A stretch of 64,000 bases of DNA from Brachycybe producta (lineage: Eukaryota; Arthropoda; Diplopoda; Playtdesmida; Andrognathidae), in contig JAUPFP010000027.1 of assembly GCA_036925085.1 (NCBI GenBank), positions 1,939,001 through 2,003,000 on the forward strand. The letters are read 5' to 3'. Below are positions 1 through 10,055 of this stretch, in pieces. A program made the position numbers and the translations under genes. Below the pieces are notes generated by a model. That model searched no databases and was not told the origin of the DNA. It saw only the letters and a program-made list of their open reading frames with translations. Numbering within the stretch: the stretch's first letter is position 1; each line of letters opens with the position of its first letter.

Positions 1-233
1 AGAAACTTCAGTGTGTTTTTATAGAAACTAGAAGGGTAACTGAATCGTTCAAGATGGTATTTTCATGTTGATATTTTTTCAAAATAAGCTTTTTTTATGT
101 CAGTTTGAAAATTAACCAACTTTTAAACAGATGATATTTTTTAATTTTTATCTATATATTTTGAAAAAAGATATCAATAAGAAAAGACTCCTAATTGATT
201 GAGCTACTCGTCTAGTGTTTAAAACACCTTTCT
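1..233. mobile_element. Family A MITE, copy 1, left part (cut by the window edge and by a nested insertion)
   Basis: A non-coding element that is nearly self-complementary. The left arm carries GAAACTAGAAGGGTAACTGA, then TTTTCATGTTGAT and TCAAAATAAGCTTTTT. The complementary arm carries GATATCAATAAGAAAA, GATTGAGCTACTCGTCTAG and TTTAAAACAC. The same word order recurs in about fourteen other places in the window. The copy is interrupted after base 233 by another element and resumes at 663. Its left end lies outside the window. No coding capacity is visible, so it must depend on enzymes supplied elsewhere. Confidence 0.8.
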
Positions 234-662
234 GCGGCAGTCACACTAGGCTGGTTTACAAGCTGCTGGTTGCTGCTGGCTGGTTGTAGCCAGCTAGCAG
301 CATAGTCTGAACTGCTACCAGCAGCTGCTTTCACCAGCGGGCTAGTAATTTTAACAGCGGCTGGTGAAGTTGGGCATGTCCAACTTTAGCAGCTACCAGC
401 TGGTCATGTGACTCCCTTCCTGCTGCTGCCATCTAGTGTGAACTTTTTGCCGCCAGTAGTGGCACTAGTGGTAGTTGAAACTCCACTGCTTGGGTTGGTT
501 GTTGTTAGAGTTTGTGTTTTTGCAAGACGGTGATTGGATGACTTGCACTGCTATTACCAGCAGTGACTGGACAAGTGTGAACCCAAAGCAGCTGCTGCTT
601 GCTGTTGCTGCTAATAGCCAGCAGCAACCAGCGGCTTGTAAACCAGCCTAGTGTGACTGCCG
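234..662. mobile_element. 429-bp GC-richer MITE nested inside family A copy 1
   Basis: The terminal inverted repeats are about 48 bp and differ at one base. The left end begins GCGGCAGTCACACTAGGCTG, and the right end is its reverse complement, closing GTGTGACTGCCGC near 663. The interior is filled with CAGCAG and CCAGC/GCTGG words in both orientations, unlike the AT-rich surroundings. The host element breaks at CTTTCT (228-233) and resumes at CTTTCC (663-668), which looks like an imperfect 6-bp target-site duplication. There is no ORF of note. The near-identical arms suggest a fairly recent insertion. The subterminal repeat density resembles hAT-type MITEs, but the expected 8-bp duplication is not seen, so the superfamily is left open. 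Confidence 0.85.
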
Positions 663-742
663 CTTTCCAGTTTCTCTTCATTTTGCACTTGAAAGACAAA
701 ATTATGTCAGTTCGAAAATCAGCTGTTCATAAAACATCTTAA
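663..742. mobile_element. Family A MITE, copy 1, right end
   Basis: This continues the host element of the nested insertion. It reads AGTTTCTCTTCATTTTGC, GAAAGACAAAATTATG, then TTCGAAAATCAGCTGTTCAT and closes CATCTTAA at 742. Other copies have the same closing words in the same order (39.6, 41.9 and 56.6 kb). Confidence 0.75.
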
Positions 743-926
743 TGAAAATAAAAATGCAAAATATGCGAGAAAATGTTTGTATATGCAAATAGGCAACCAT
801 ATAATAAGAACACAAATTTTTTTTTTAAAGAAATAAGTGAAATAATTTACAAATTCCCCCCAAAATGGTGCAATTTCTGCATTTAATACAAACTTATTTA
901 TGTTAGCATTTTTCTTGAAGCACCTT

Positions 927-1110
927 GTATATGTTACTGTCAATATGCGGAATCAGTCAATCTGCAGATTGCCTAGGTAATTCTGCAAAACGACAAAACT
1001 GGTAGTGAATCTGCAAAATTTAATACATTTTAGACGTTGAATTTTGCAGATTCACTAGGAGGTTGGTTGTTTTGCAGATTGACTGATTCCGTACATTGAC
1101 AGTAACATAC
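927..1110. mobile_element. Small palindromic MITE (family F, copy 1)
   Basis: The ends are inverted repeats of about 38 bp with only two or three differences: GTATATGTTACTGTCAAT with GGAATCAGTCAATCTGCA on the left, and TGCAGATTGACTGATTCC with CATTGACAGTAACATAC on the right. The middle repeats AATCTGCAAAA and TTTTGCAGATTCA, so the whole 184-bp unit can fold back. A diverged partial copy lies at 20888-20958. No coding capacity. Confidence 0.8.
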
Positions 1111-3542
1111 ACACACAACATGGTTTTGCATAAACGTTTGTTGTTGTTGGTGGATCTCTATAGTAGATCAAATGATGATAAAGTACCATTACACCCTATA
1201 TATAGCACAGGCCCTATAAGACTAATTTGTATGCCTTGCATATATATAGGCCTACTGTATTCTAAGCATTGAAATCCATGAATGCATTTTTTCTCCTCTT
1301 CGTTTCTCCTCCAATCTGCTTCTCTTGCTTTCTCCATTTTAAATTATGGAAAGGTTTTTTCTTCTTCTTCGGATTCATGTGGATATTGTGTAAGTTGCAC
1401 GAATCTCTCTTTCTCTCATATTTGCTACCTACGATATTAATGTTTAAGATCCTGCTGTTTTTACATGGCCATAAGGCACAGCAGGACACATGTTGTTATT
1501 CCTCCTCCTCCTCCTCCCTCCTTCACATTCATTATATGCTTTAAAAGAAGGGTCTCCTCCTCCTTTTCCTTCCCATCAAAAATTGCTAAAATATTAATTC
1601 CCACCATATACAGAAATATATTCCACTTTTTTTTCTTCTTTTTTTAGAGTCAAAATTCTAAAGTTCTCCTTTAAATCTTATTTCATTTTGTGCGTTTTGA
1701 TGGCAGCTTTTTTTTTTTCGTTTGTGAGTTTCTCTCCTTTTATAACTTACTTGAATATGAAGTTGCAAAAAAAAAAAGTGGATCGAATTTTCGAATAGAA
1801 AATTTCTTGTTTTGGTTTTTTTTTTGTGTGGATGTTGTTCAGCTCATTTTTTTCTTCTTCAGAAGATTGATTTTGGTTTACTGTAAATGGAAAATGTTCC
1901 TTAAAAACTTTATAGGGCCTATAAGGAATAAGGTGGAGTAAGGAGAGAGAGAGAGAGAGAATGATGTTAGGTTATAACTTATATCAAAATCCGGTGTGTT
2001 TTGAAGCCTCAGAAAGGTTTTTCATTTTACCAGCATTTTTTTTTTTAAATTCTCTTATAAGAGAATTTTATAAATAATATGTTTGACGGTTTTCTTAGCT
2101 GTGATGGATTGTTGTCTGAATTCTGCACTGGTGTTATCGTGATATCAGTCATTTTAAGATATAGAAGAATGGAGACACAGAGAGATAGGATAATGAACAT
2201 TTTAATTTCCATCATGTAGTAACTTATGGACTGTCATATTACCCTTCTACTCTTTTATAGATAAAACTCTTCTATTTTTCAACAGAAACATGGATATTAA
2301 TAATTAGCGGCTGGTTTTAAAAGGTGTTGTCGTTTCTGATTGAGAAACGTTCTCTTTCAATTCAAGTTAGTACACTTGCAATCAGTTCTTCTTGTTTAGA
2401 GGGGATGAAAGTTGAAACTCAAATGCCATGTTTCTTTCTTGAATTTGGACCTTAACTCATGAGGTTCTACGAATGTTTCATTTAACGAGAAATTAAGCAG
2501 CACTCAACACTGAAGCCAAATTGATTAATGCAAGAAATAAAACAAAATCTAGCAAAAAAATTATTAGCATTTTCAGCAAGAAACTTGCAATTACTCTGCA
2601 AATAGCTAAGAAAAAGCCTGTGACAGAAGAACAATAATATACAATTGCAGCATGTGGTCATTGCCGTACCTTGGTTGTAAATAAAAATCAGTGTGACGAC
2701 GACTTTTAATTTAAGCTTGGCTTTATTTTCGATCTCATTTTTACGTAATTGTCGTGACGAAACTTAACCAAACGTGAGCATTGTGAATACGGGTCGATAA
2801 CCTCTATAGGCTACATTTGGATAGATTGTAGAGGAGGAGTTCATCAACAACAAAAACGAATTACTCTCTCGTATGGACTCAGGGTTTCTTATTTTTCTCT
2901 CTTTCTCCTGATTTCCGTTTGAAAACTGCAACAGAAAATAGTCGTTTTTTCCATTTTTTTCGTTTATTCCTTTTTTTTTTTAGTTCGGCCCTATTCTTTC
3001 CTCTTCTAAAATGTTAAGTAAAAATGTGTTAAATCTATTTTCCAAGTTCCATACTGAGCACAAATGAGGTTTTTGTTTTGTTGTCCAGTCAGTATTTTTC
3101 TACCAAATATTATTTCACTACGAAAAAAAGAACAGACATCTTTTTTTTTCTTCTCCATATTATGTGTGTGTTTGTAATCGATGTAGTCTAATTCTCACTT
3201 TTCTCAAGTACCATATTAATTCCCTGATGGGTTTTGCGCTTAATTTAGTTAATATCTGTTTCTTAAAAGAGAGAGAGAGGGTCCCTTCTTTTATTATTAT
3301 ATAATACAAACTCTCTACAATTATTATTAGTACTATTATTATTTCACTTGACTTTTATTGGAGAGAAAAAGAAAGTGTCTTAACCTTCTTAAGACCTTTT
3401 TTTTTCTTGTGAAGTGATTAATTAATTAGAAATATTGCATGTAATTAACAGACAAAACAACAAACTAAATGTTTTGTGTTTTGTAAATTACAACAAGAAA
3501 GGGATTTTAAAGGAAGAACCTTTTGAAATGCTTCATTGCTTC
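1111..3542. other. AT-rich non-coding stretch with low-complexity tracts
   Basis: Contains T-rich and CTT/CTCC tracts (1300-1660), a (GA)n run near 1943-1960 and a further GA run near 3270. Frames of 60-91 codons here are poly-Phe/Ser readings of these tracts. I see no gene, RNA gene or complete repeat element. Confidence 0.6.

Positions 3543-3595
<53 letters not shown>
3543..3595. repeat. (AAT)n microsatellite, about 17 units
   Basis: A pure AAT tract of 53 bases that ends exactly where family B copy 1 starts (GGGTTCGG at 3596). Translation gives poly-Asn, which accounts for a false reading frame here. Confidence 0.95.
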
Positions 3596-3893
3596 GGGTT
3601 CGGATTTTTATGCGATATTAAGCAAATGTTTCTCAATCTGTGGCCCACGAAAGCCATTTGTGAAGTGTGCCCCACGTTGAGATAAACCAACAATTATATT
3701 TTTTTAATGAAAACCCCTGGTTAGAGGTTAGAACTTTCTAGTTGACAACCGTTAGTAATCAAACATCTAGCCTCTATAGCGAGCTTTTAATTATAAAAAG
3801 CATAATTACAGTTGCTCTTAATGGTGAGATTGGCACCTGGGCCACAACTTGAGAAACATTTGCTTGTTATATTTGGAATAAAAATCTGAGCTC
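3596..3893. mobile_element. Family B MITE, copy 1
   Basis: The left arm reads TTCGGATTTTTATGCGAT, AGCAAATGTTTCTCAATCTG and TGGCCCAC. The right arm is the complement: GGGCCACAACTTGAGAAACA, TTTGCTTG, ATAAAAATCTGAGCTC. Inside are GGTTAGAGGTTAGAA and its partner CTAGCCTCTA, followed by AATTATAAAAAGCATAATTA. The same order of words is seen at 9744-10055 and 52742-53240. Non-coding. Confidence 0.8.
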
Positions 3894-4875
3894 TTACAAT
3901 AACAAAGAAGACAGGCAGGTTGAAAGGAGTGCATTAAAGAGGGCGCTGCTGCTAGTTGACTGTTACACAAGTGGTGCTATTATATTTTTTCTTTTTTCTT
4001 AACTGTTTTGTTTATAGTCACAAGGTCATGGTTAAGTTTTTCAGCTTTTTATGGGTCGTTTATTTTATTGCATATTAAGTGGGTCAATATTGCCCTCTAT
4101 ATCTTAGTACTAACAACACACCCTACCCCATTTAACATTATAGGGCCTTAAATTTTTATGGGCCGTCTGCTAAACATTACAGAAGAAAGAAGTTTTGTCG
4201 GCGGCAATTGGAGGAGGCTTTTGTAGACGACGACCTTAAAAAAGGGGGGAAACAAAACAGTTACCACCACCACCGCCATTCAATTAGAAGACAAGAATAA
4301 AAGGGGAGAGAGAGAAGGGCAATAATAGATAAGGGCCTCCATTCTTTTTTCTCTTAAATAGTTTAAGTTAGGTCGTATGTCGTAATAGAAGCAAAGCACT
4401 TTAACTGTTACTGAACCTTGCCTAATCAATGGAGAAAAGAGAAAATGGGGGAGAAGGTCGTTTAAAGGGTCCCTAAAACTGGTCATAAAAAGGCCACAAA
4501 TAGGACACTTTCGCTTTTTTAAACCGCGGGGTTGTTCAGTTTTAGTTTTTTCTCACGTTTATTTTCAGTGACTTGTTTTTTAGGGCCTAAAATGGAATTT
4601 TCTTTGTATATTGTTTTTTAAATTTATTTAAAACGTTAGGGGTTTAAAAACAAATGTAACATTGAAAGGAGACCTAATTTATTTTACAAAATATAAATGT
4701 TTTTTGACTGTTTATTTTAAAGTTGCGTGCAGAATACAACTGCTGAAGCATCTTTTTATTTTGTTTGGCGCATTTGAACATTGCACATGCGCATTAAAGA
4801 GCAAACTTAGTAGATTAACCTACATTTCTAACAGAAACCCCAACATGCAGAAAAAGCTGCTGATTGTGAAAAGGT
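3894..4875. other. AT-rich stretch without recognisable gene
   Basis: No family A or B sequence and no microsatellite of size is seen. Frames of about 70 codons (minus strand near 4280-4486, plus strand near 4662-4877) show no domain or composition that argues for coding. Confidence 0.5.
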
Positions 4876-5036
4876 GACTGAAAAAGGAAATTTTGACTTA
4901 ATTTAAGTAACGAATTCTATGATAGATTCCATTTTTCATGTTTCTGCTAAAATATTTTAGCAGAAATATGAAATGTGTGGAAAATACAGTTATTTAAATT
5001 AAAAGCAATTCTTTTTTTAAAATTTCTTTTTCAGTC
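4876..5036. mobile_element. 161-bp complete foldback element
   Basis: The outer ends are GACTGAAAAAGGAAATTTT and its counterpart AAATTTCTTTTTCAGTC. The sub-ends CTTAATTTAAGTAAC and GTTATTTAAATTAAA also pair. The centre is a perfect 26-bp palindrome, TTTCTGCTAAAAT joined to ATTTTAGCAGAAA (4941-4966), sitting at the midpoint of the element. The unit can therefore form one imperfect hairpin with no loop-forming spacer. Non-coding; seen once in this window. Confidence 0.7.
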
Positions 5037-6251
5037 GGCGTTTTCTGCGTATGTGTGATCTTGGTCTTCTTACCCTTTAATTAAAATTTAATATTAAATT
5101 TTAAGACGAAAAATGTGCAATAATAATTACGGCTTAACAATAGGGAGAGAGAGCGATAATTTTTCTTTTGACTTCTTACAAAATATAATTTGCATTTGTG
5201 GCCATAATGGAAATGCAATTAAAAAGGAGAATGCAACCAAATACGTACGTGTATAACTGTATATATTAATTATTAATTTAAAGAAAGTAGAAAGCGGAGA
5301 ATTTTCTTTTGTGTTTTTTAAGGCACGGTTCTCTCTTTCCTTATTTTCCTTTTGTTAAAATACGGATTCTTCACATCCAACCTTTCTGTTTTATTTTAAG
5401 GAGAAAAAAAAACTCTTAGTATAGAAAAGATGAGAGGAAGAAAAAAAAAACCTTTTTAACTTATTTAAAGCTAAAACCAGGAAGAAAAAAAGGCTAAAAA
5501 AAGGCAGGCAGCATCCATTATGTTTTTTTTCTTTTTCATTTAAAATTTATGCTAACGACATTTGAGTAGCTTTTATGATATTATTATATAGAAAATGAAA
5601 AAAAAATTCCTTTGCTAAACTTTTTTTTTTCTCTTCTATTTTGGTTAATTTTTTTTTTCCCTTGGCTTTTTTTTTTACTTTTAAGTAAAAAGAGAAGCCA
5701 AGTGAAATCTTAAATCTTTCAATGCATTATTTTTATGTAAGGATTTTTTTTCCGCCGTTTTTTTTCTGTTTCTGTTTCCTTATGTTTTTAACCCGGTGTG
5801 GGTTTATTTATTTTTTAAAAGGGGTTCGTTCGTCTTCTTTTTTTTGTGTGGTTTGTGTGTCCATCTCCATTTTACTTCATTAGATCTTTTATTTTGAGGG
5901 AAAAAAAGGAGATTCATAATAGACAAGACAGAGAAGGGGCCCTTCGAGAGGCCCCTCTGAGTCTTCTTAAATTTACTCCAGAGGATTATATATAGTGGCC
6001 CTATATATATAGAGAGAGAGAGAGAGAGATAGTTCCAAGTGTGTTTTCTTTCTTCACTTTCTCATTTCGTCAATTCTCCTTATGTATTGTGTTTTCTAAG
6101 AAAACATCAGAAGAAAAAAAAAACTTTTTTAAAAGACTTGAATGTTGAATTATAATACTTTTTCTGCGCCAATGAATTCGAAACCATTTTTTGTGTCAAC
6201 GAATCTAAAATCCAACATCAATCTTCAAATTTTGTATATGCATATACATTA
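5037..6251. other. AT-rich stretch, homopolymer-rich
   Basis: Many A and T runs of 8-10 bases, and a TATATA run followed by (GA)n near 5999-6029. No gene or full repeat element seen. Confidence 0.5.
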
Positions 6252-6545
6252 TACAGGATGTCTCAGAATCAACGCCCTCTATATGTCACACAAATTTATA
6301 ACTAAAGATTGTGAAACCACACACAGACGACGTTTGAAAGACTTTTCGGCAACAAAATGAAGTCGAAGGAAGTCTATGGACGAACACGAACGGCAACCGT
6401 GTGACGACACACAGGCTACTTTTAACTGTTTGCCAAGGTTGGCGTCGATTCCATAGAAAATACATTGCGACGACAGTCCAGCGACCTTCGAGTTCATTTT
6501 GTTGCAGAAGGCAACTTTCTTTCAAATGTCGCATTTGTGCTAAGG
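6252..6545. mobile_element. Probable palindromic DNA-transposon derivative with a TACAGGATG end
   Basis: Begins TACAGGATGTCTCAGAATCA. Two arms are inverted copies of each other: one at about 6319-6385 (ACGTTTGAAAGAC, GGCAACAAAATGAAGTCGAA) and one at about 6480-6540, which on the minus strand reads ACATTTGAAAGAAAG and CAACAAAATGAACTCGAAGG. Short overlapping frames on both strands are the two faces of this palindrome. The TACAGGRTG end resembles the element at 27738. The right end is not clear. Confidence 0.55.
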
Positions 6546-7676
6546 GCCTTAATCGTTTAAAATTAAATATGCATCAGAGACAATCGTAAAAGCTAAACAA
6601 TTTAAAATTTCAGCCTATTTACTGGCAAAACATATCAAAATGAAATTGTACAAATAAATAAAATTTTATAAATTCATTTTCTGATAGTTTTTTAAAAATT
6701 ATCTACAAATTTATTTCATATCCCCCCCCCCCCCGGTACAATTACATTTCAGATATATATTGCTAATAATCAAATTTGACGTTTCAGCTTAGCTTAGCTT
6801 TTCTAGTTTCTGACATTGAATTTTAAATATAACTGATATAAATTGATAATAATAGACTTAGAGGACATTAATTCTGACACATACTGTACTAGTATGTATA
6901 TTACGATGTGTGTAAGAGAGAAAGAAAGAGAGATCTAATTCACTGAAAGCCATTTCTAGAATGTGTTTTGGTAAAAGTTCTTCAGAGTTGAATTAATGCT
7001 TGCTGTATATATGGAATGTGTAGCCAATGACAGAAAAGAAGAGAAAAGGGCACTTTTTTTTTTCTTTTCTTCGTCAAAGATGAATGGGCTCCCATATTTT
7101 TCCCTTCTTCTTCTTTTGAAAACTAGAATGTTACACACAATGTGGTTAGTGTGTTTGTTGCTCTTCAGTAATTGATTTACTTTGGAATGCAAAAAGTGTG
7201 CTTTTGCATTTATTACATTTGTTATTTCCGAATAGAAGTTTTTTTTTCTTTCCGGAATATATAAAAGGAGATCTCAAAAGAGAGACTTTTTTTTTCTATC
7301 TTCCCTCCCCCCCCCCTTTTCACATCAATATTCAAAAGTGTATTAAATATAACCATGTAATATAGAACCCTGGTTGAGGCTTTTATTGTAGTCCCTTTTT
7401 TTCAATTTTTCCTTTTCGCGCGCGCATACATTATGTGTTCTCATGCATGATTAAAATCGACTCGGAATTGGAATTTGAAAATTAAACTTTCTACTGAAGA
7501 GGGAGAAGAAAAGTAGGAGGCCTATTTCAGGCTTATTCTTTTTTTTTTTTAGAAACGGTTTCATGAGAGAGAAAGTAGAGAAATTTGGACAAAGGGTGGA
7601 GAAAAAAATCAATTTCTGCCTTTGTGTGTAGTTTTGCATCATTTTGCATTCTTTCTGCCTGCGGTCTATTATACAG
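6546..7676. other. AT-rich stretch without gene
   Basis: A 13-base C run at 6722-6734, a second C run near 7300-7316, GA-rich words near 6920 and a short CGCGCGC near 7419. Frames of 60-80 codons are Lys/Phe-rich readings of low-complexity DNA. Confidence 0.5.
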
Positions 7677-7970
7677 ATAAGGTGATTTTTAAAATGTAAA
7701 AAAACGCCTCTCCAAACTTTATTATTCTGTGTTTCAGGTGCAAAATGAAACTTGAATGTGTGTTAGAAACTAGAATCGTAGCTCTAATCACTTAAGTAAT
7801 GTTAAAATTACGCTTTTTTCTGTGAGTTTGAAAGATATCAACGTGAAAATACAATTTAAGTAATCGGAACTACCCTTCTAGTTTATAAAACACTTAAGTT
7901 TTTATTAAATTTTGTGCGAGAAAGACAGAATAACCAAGAATTCGAAAAATCAGCTCTTTAAGAACCATTA
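7677..7970. mobile_element. Family A MITE, copy 2
   Basis: Starts ATAAGGTGATTTTTAAAATG, then ACGCCTCTCCAAACTT, TATTCTGTGTTTCAGGTGCA, TTAGAAACTAGAATCGTAGC. The other arm has GATATCAACGTGAAAATAC, CTACCCTTCTAGTTTATAAA, AAAGACAGAATAACCAAGAA and TTCGAAAAATCAGCT. Left and right arms are near complements. Its middle section is shorter than in other copies. Confidence 0.75.
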
Positions 7971-8130
7971 GTCAGACAATGTGCAAAAAAAAAACCACAA
8001 TTTCAGAATTTCTACATTTAAGATAAGCATTTGTGAAGAATGTCTAAAACGACGGTAACAATTATTTATAAAAATCTTCAGATATTCACACCACGTGCAT
8101 GTGTTATAACTGCATGCATTATGCAACATA

Positions 8131-8178
8131 ATTACAATTAGTACTCTTGCTAGCAGCCAAATAGGCCTATGACAGAGG
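8131..8178. repeat. Shared 48-bp block downstream of family A copy 2
   Basis: TTACAATTAGTACTCTTGC, then TAGCAGCCAAATAGGCCTAT and GACAGAGGG. It recurs at about 13425-13475 with few changes and a small insertion, again downstream of a family A copy. Its nature is unknown. Confidence 0.6.
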
Positions 8179-9743
8179 GTGATATACAATATAATCATGA
8201 GGTTGAAATTCAAGAAGGAAGTAGATTGGGAACTTGAACCCACATTGCAATTATTATTGAGTAGTTTTTTTTTTTATATCTTTTTGAGTTTTATCAATGC
8301 ATTTTCACATGCATTCTTGCAATAGGACTGTTGTTCCTCTGCTATAGGCCTTCTTGGCTGCTTACAGAATATTTTTTTTCAAAATCAAATTCAAATTCAA
8401 ATTAATCATAATTTTTTTAAATGATACTGAATAAAATAAGTGTTCTTCTATATTTGAAACCCTGTTTAGAGGGTTCAAGTGATAAGTATTCTTGAACTTG
8501 GTTGTTGTTTGTGGTAAAGATACATTATTTTGTCGGTTTCAATGTATCTTCTGAAAAAAAAAGAAGAAAAAACTTAATGGCTTATCACTCGAAGAAGAAT
8601 AAGAAGAAGCAGCTTAAACCCTATAATTAATTACTGAGGCTTTTAATTATGTTTTCTAAGCTGTTTTCTTCTCATCCGTTTTGAGCTGATGCTGTTGCTT
8701 CTTTATATGATAGTAATGATAATGATGATAATGATTCAAATGCCATTTTTTTTCTTCTTCTTCTCTTCTACAACTGAGATGAGATTAACGTTTTCAGATT
8801 GATCCTCTCCTCCTCCTCCTCCCTTCCCATCCTCCTCCCTATTTAAAATATATATAAATATAATTTCAGGTTGCCATCTTTTTTTTTTTTACTTTATGTG
8901 AACTTGGATTTGATTGCAGGGTTCTTTATTTAGAGGGGTATTTTCTGAAAAAAGGGGGAAGAAGGGGTTTTAAAATCGTGAATTGTCTGTGATGATTGGA
9001 AGGGGAAAAGGGGGGGGGGAAGAGAGGGGTTTAATAGATGAGTATAATAATTTATGTGTGATCCATTATTCATGAAGACAAGAGACATTTTCAGTCCTAA
9101 TTAAAATTTGCTATAAGAAAAAAAAGAGAGAGAAAATTGTCTAAATATAGATTTCTAAAATGAAATTTTTTTAAAAAAAATGGTTACCCAGAGAGAAAAA
9201 AAAAAGTGAAATTGTTGGCAAATTGCATCATTTCCATCTCAAACTTTGCATGAAATTCATGAATGCGTGGCAAAAACTCAATTTTTTTTTCTACGTGAAA
9301 CTAACATAAACCAAAAAAATGTTTTTCACTTTTTTCTCTTCAAGAAAAACTGAAATGAACCCATTTTCTTCTTCTCTCACAAATTTGGTATCACAAAGTG
9401 CCAAGTTTTTCTTCCTATAGTTTTTTTTAATTCTCAGTGGTATAGTTTTTTAGAAAGAGAAAAAAAAAATGTTGCAAATGGCTTCTATGTTTACACACAA
9501 ACACACACCATTTTTCTGTTGTTGTCTATAACAAACAACAACAAGAAGAACAGAAGAAAAAAATCCTTAGGAAGGGATTTTGTTTCTTGTAAAACACAGC
9601 TGCCAAATACTGATAATAATGTAAAAGATTCTTTATATATAAATACATATATAAATACAGAGAAGCAGGTGTGTTGTGTTTCAACACCTTTAAAATTAAA
9701 TACATAAAAATATATATATATAACATAATAAGTTAAAGTATTT
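8179..9743. other. AT-rich stretch without gene
   Basis: Runs of CTT, CTCC and poly-T/A, a G10 run near 9010, and AT-rich words near 9640-9720. No reading frame beyond low-complexity ones. Confidence 0.5.
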
Positions 9744-10055
9744 CTCCGGATTTTTATGCAATATCAAGCATATCTTTCTCAATCTGTGGCTCTCTTGAGC
9801 CCAATTGTTAAAGTAACAAATTCCGTTTAGAGATCAACCAAGAAATATGATGTTTTTTCTTCCAATTTCGAATCAAAAACATTGTTAAGAGGCTAGACAT
9901 CTTAGTTGGTAATTGGTAGTAATTAGACATTTAGCCTCTAATCAGTCTTTTTTGATTATAATTGCAGTTGCTCTAATGATGATTACTTCACAATTAAGCA
10001 ATTGGGCCACAAATTGAGAAACATTTGATTAGATATTTGCATAAAAATTGGAGCT
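9744..10055. mobile_element. Family B MITE, copy 2
   Basis: Left arm: CCGGATTTTTATGCAATATC, TTTCTCAATCTGTGGCTC, AATTCCGTTTAGAGATCAAC. Right arm: TTACTTCACAATTAAGC, TTGGGCCACAAATTGAGAAA, GCATAAAAATTGGAGCTC. Internal CTAGACATCTTAGT and TTTAGCCTCTAATCAG match copy 1. The left flank holds CATAATAAG, like the AATAAG found beside copy 1. Confidence 0.8.

Noticed and set aside
3435-3680. Frame with a poly-Asn run
   Set aside because: Translation of (AAT)n running into family B.
6279-6589. Three overlapping frames on both strands that looked like a conserved peptide
   Set aside because: They are the two faces of the palindromic element at 6252-6545.
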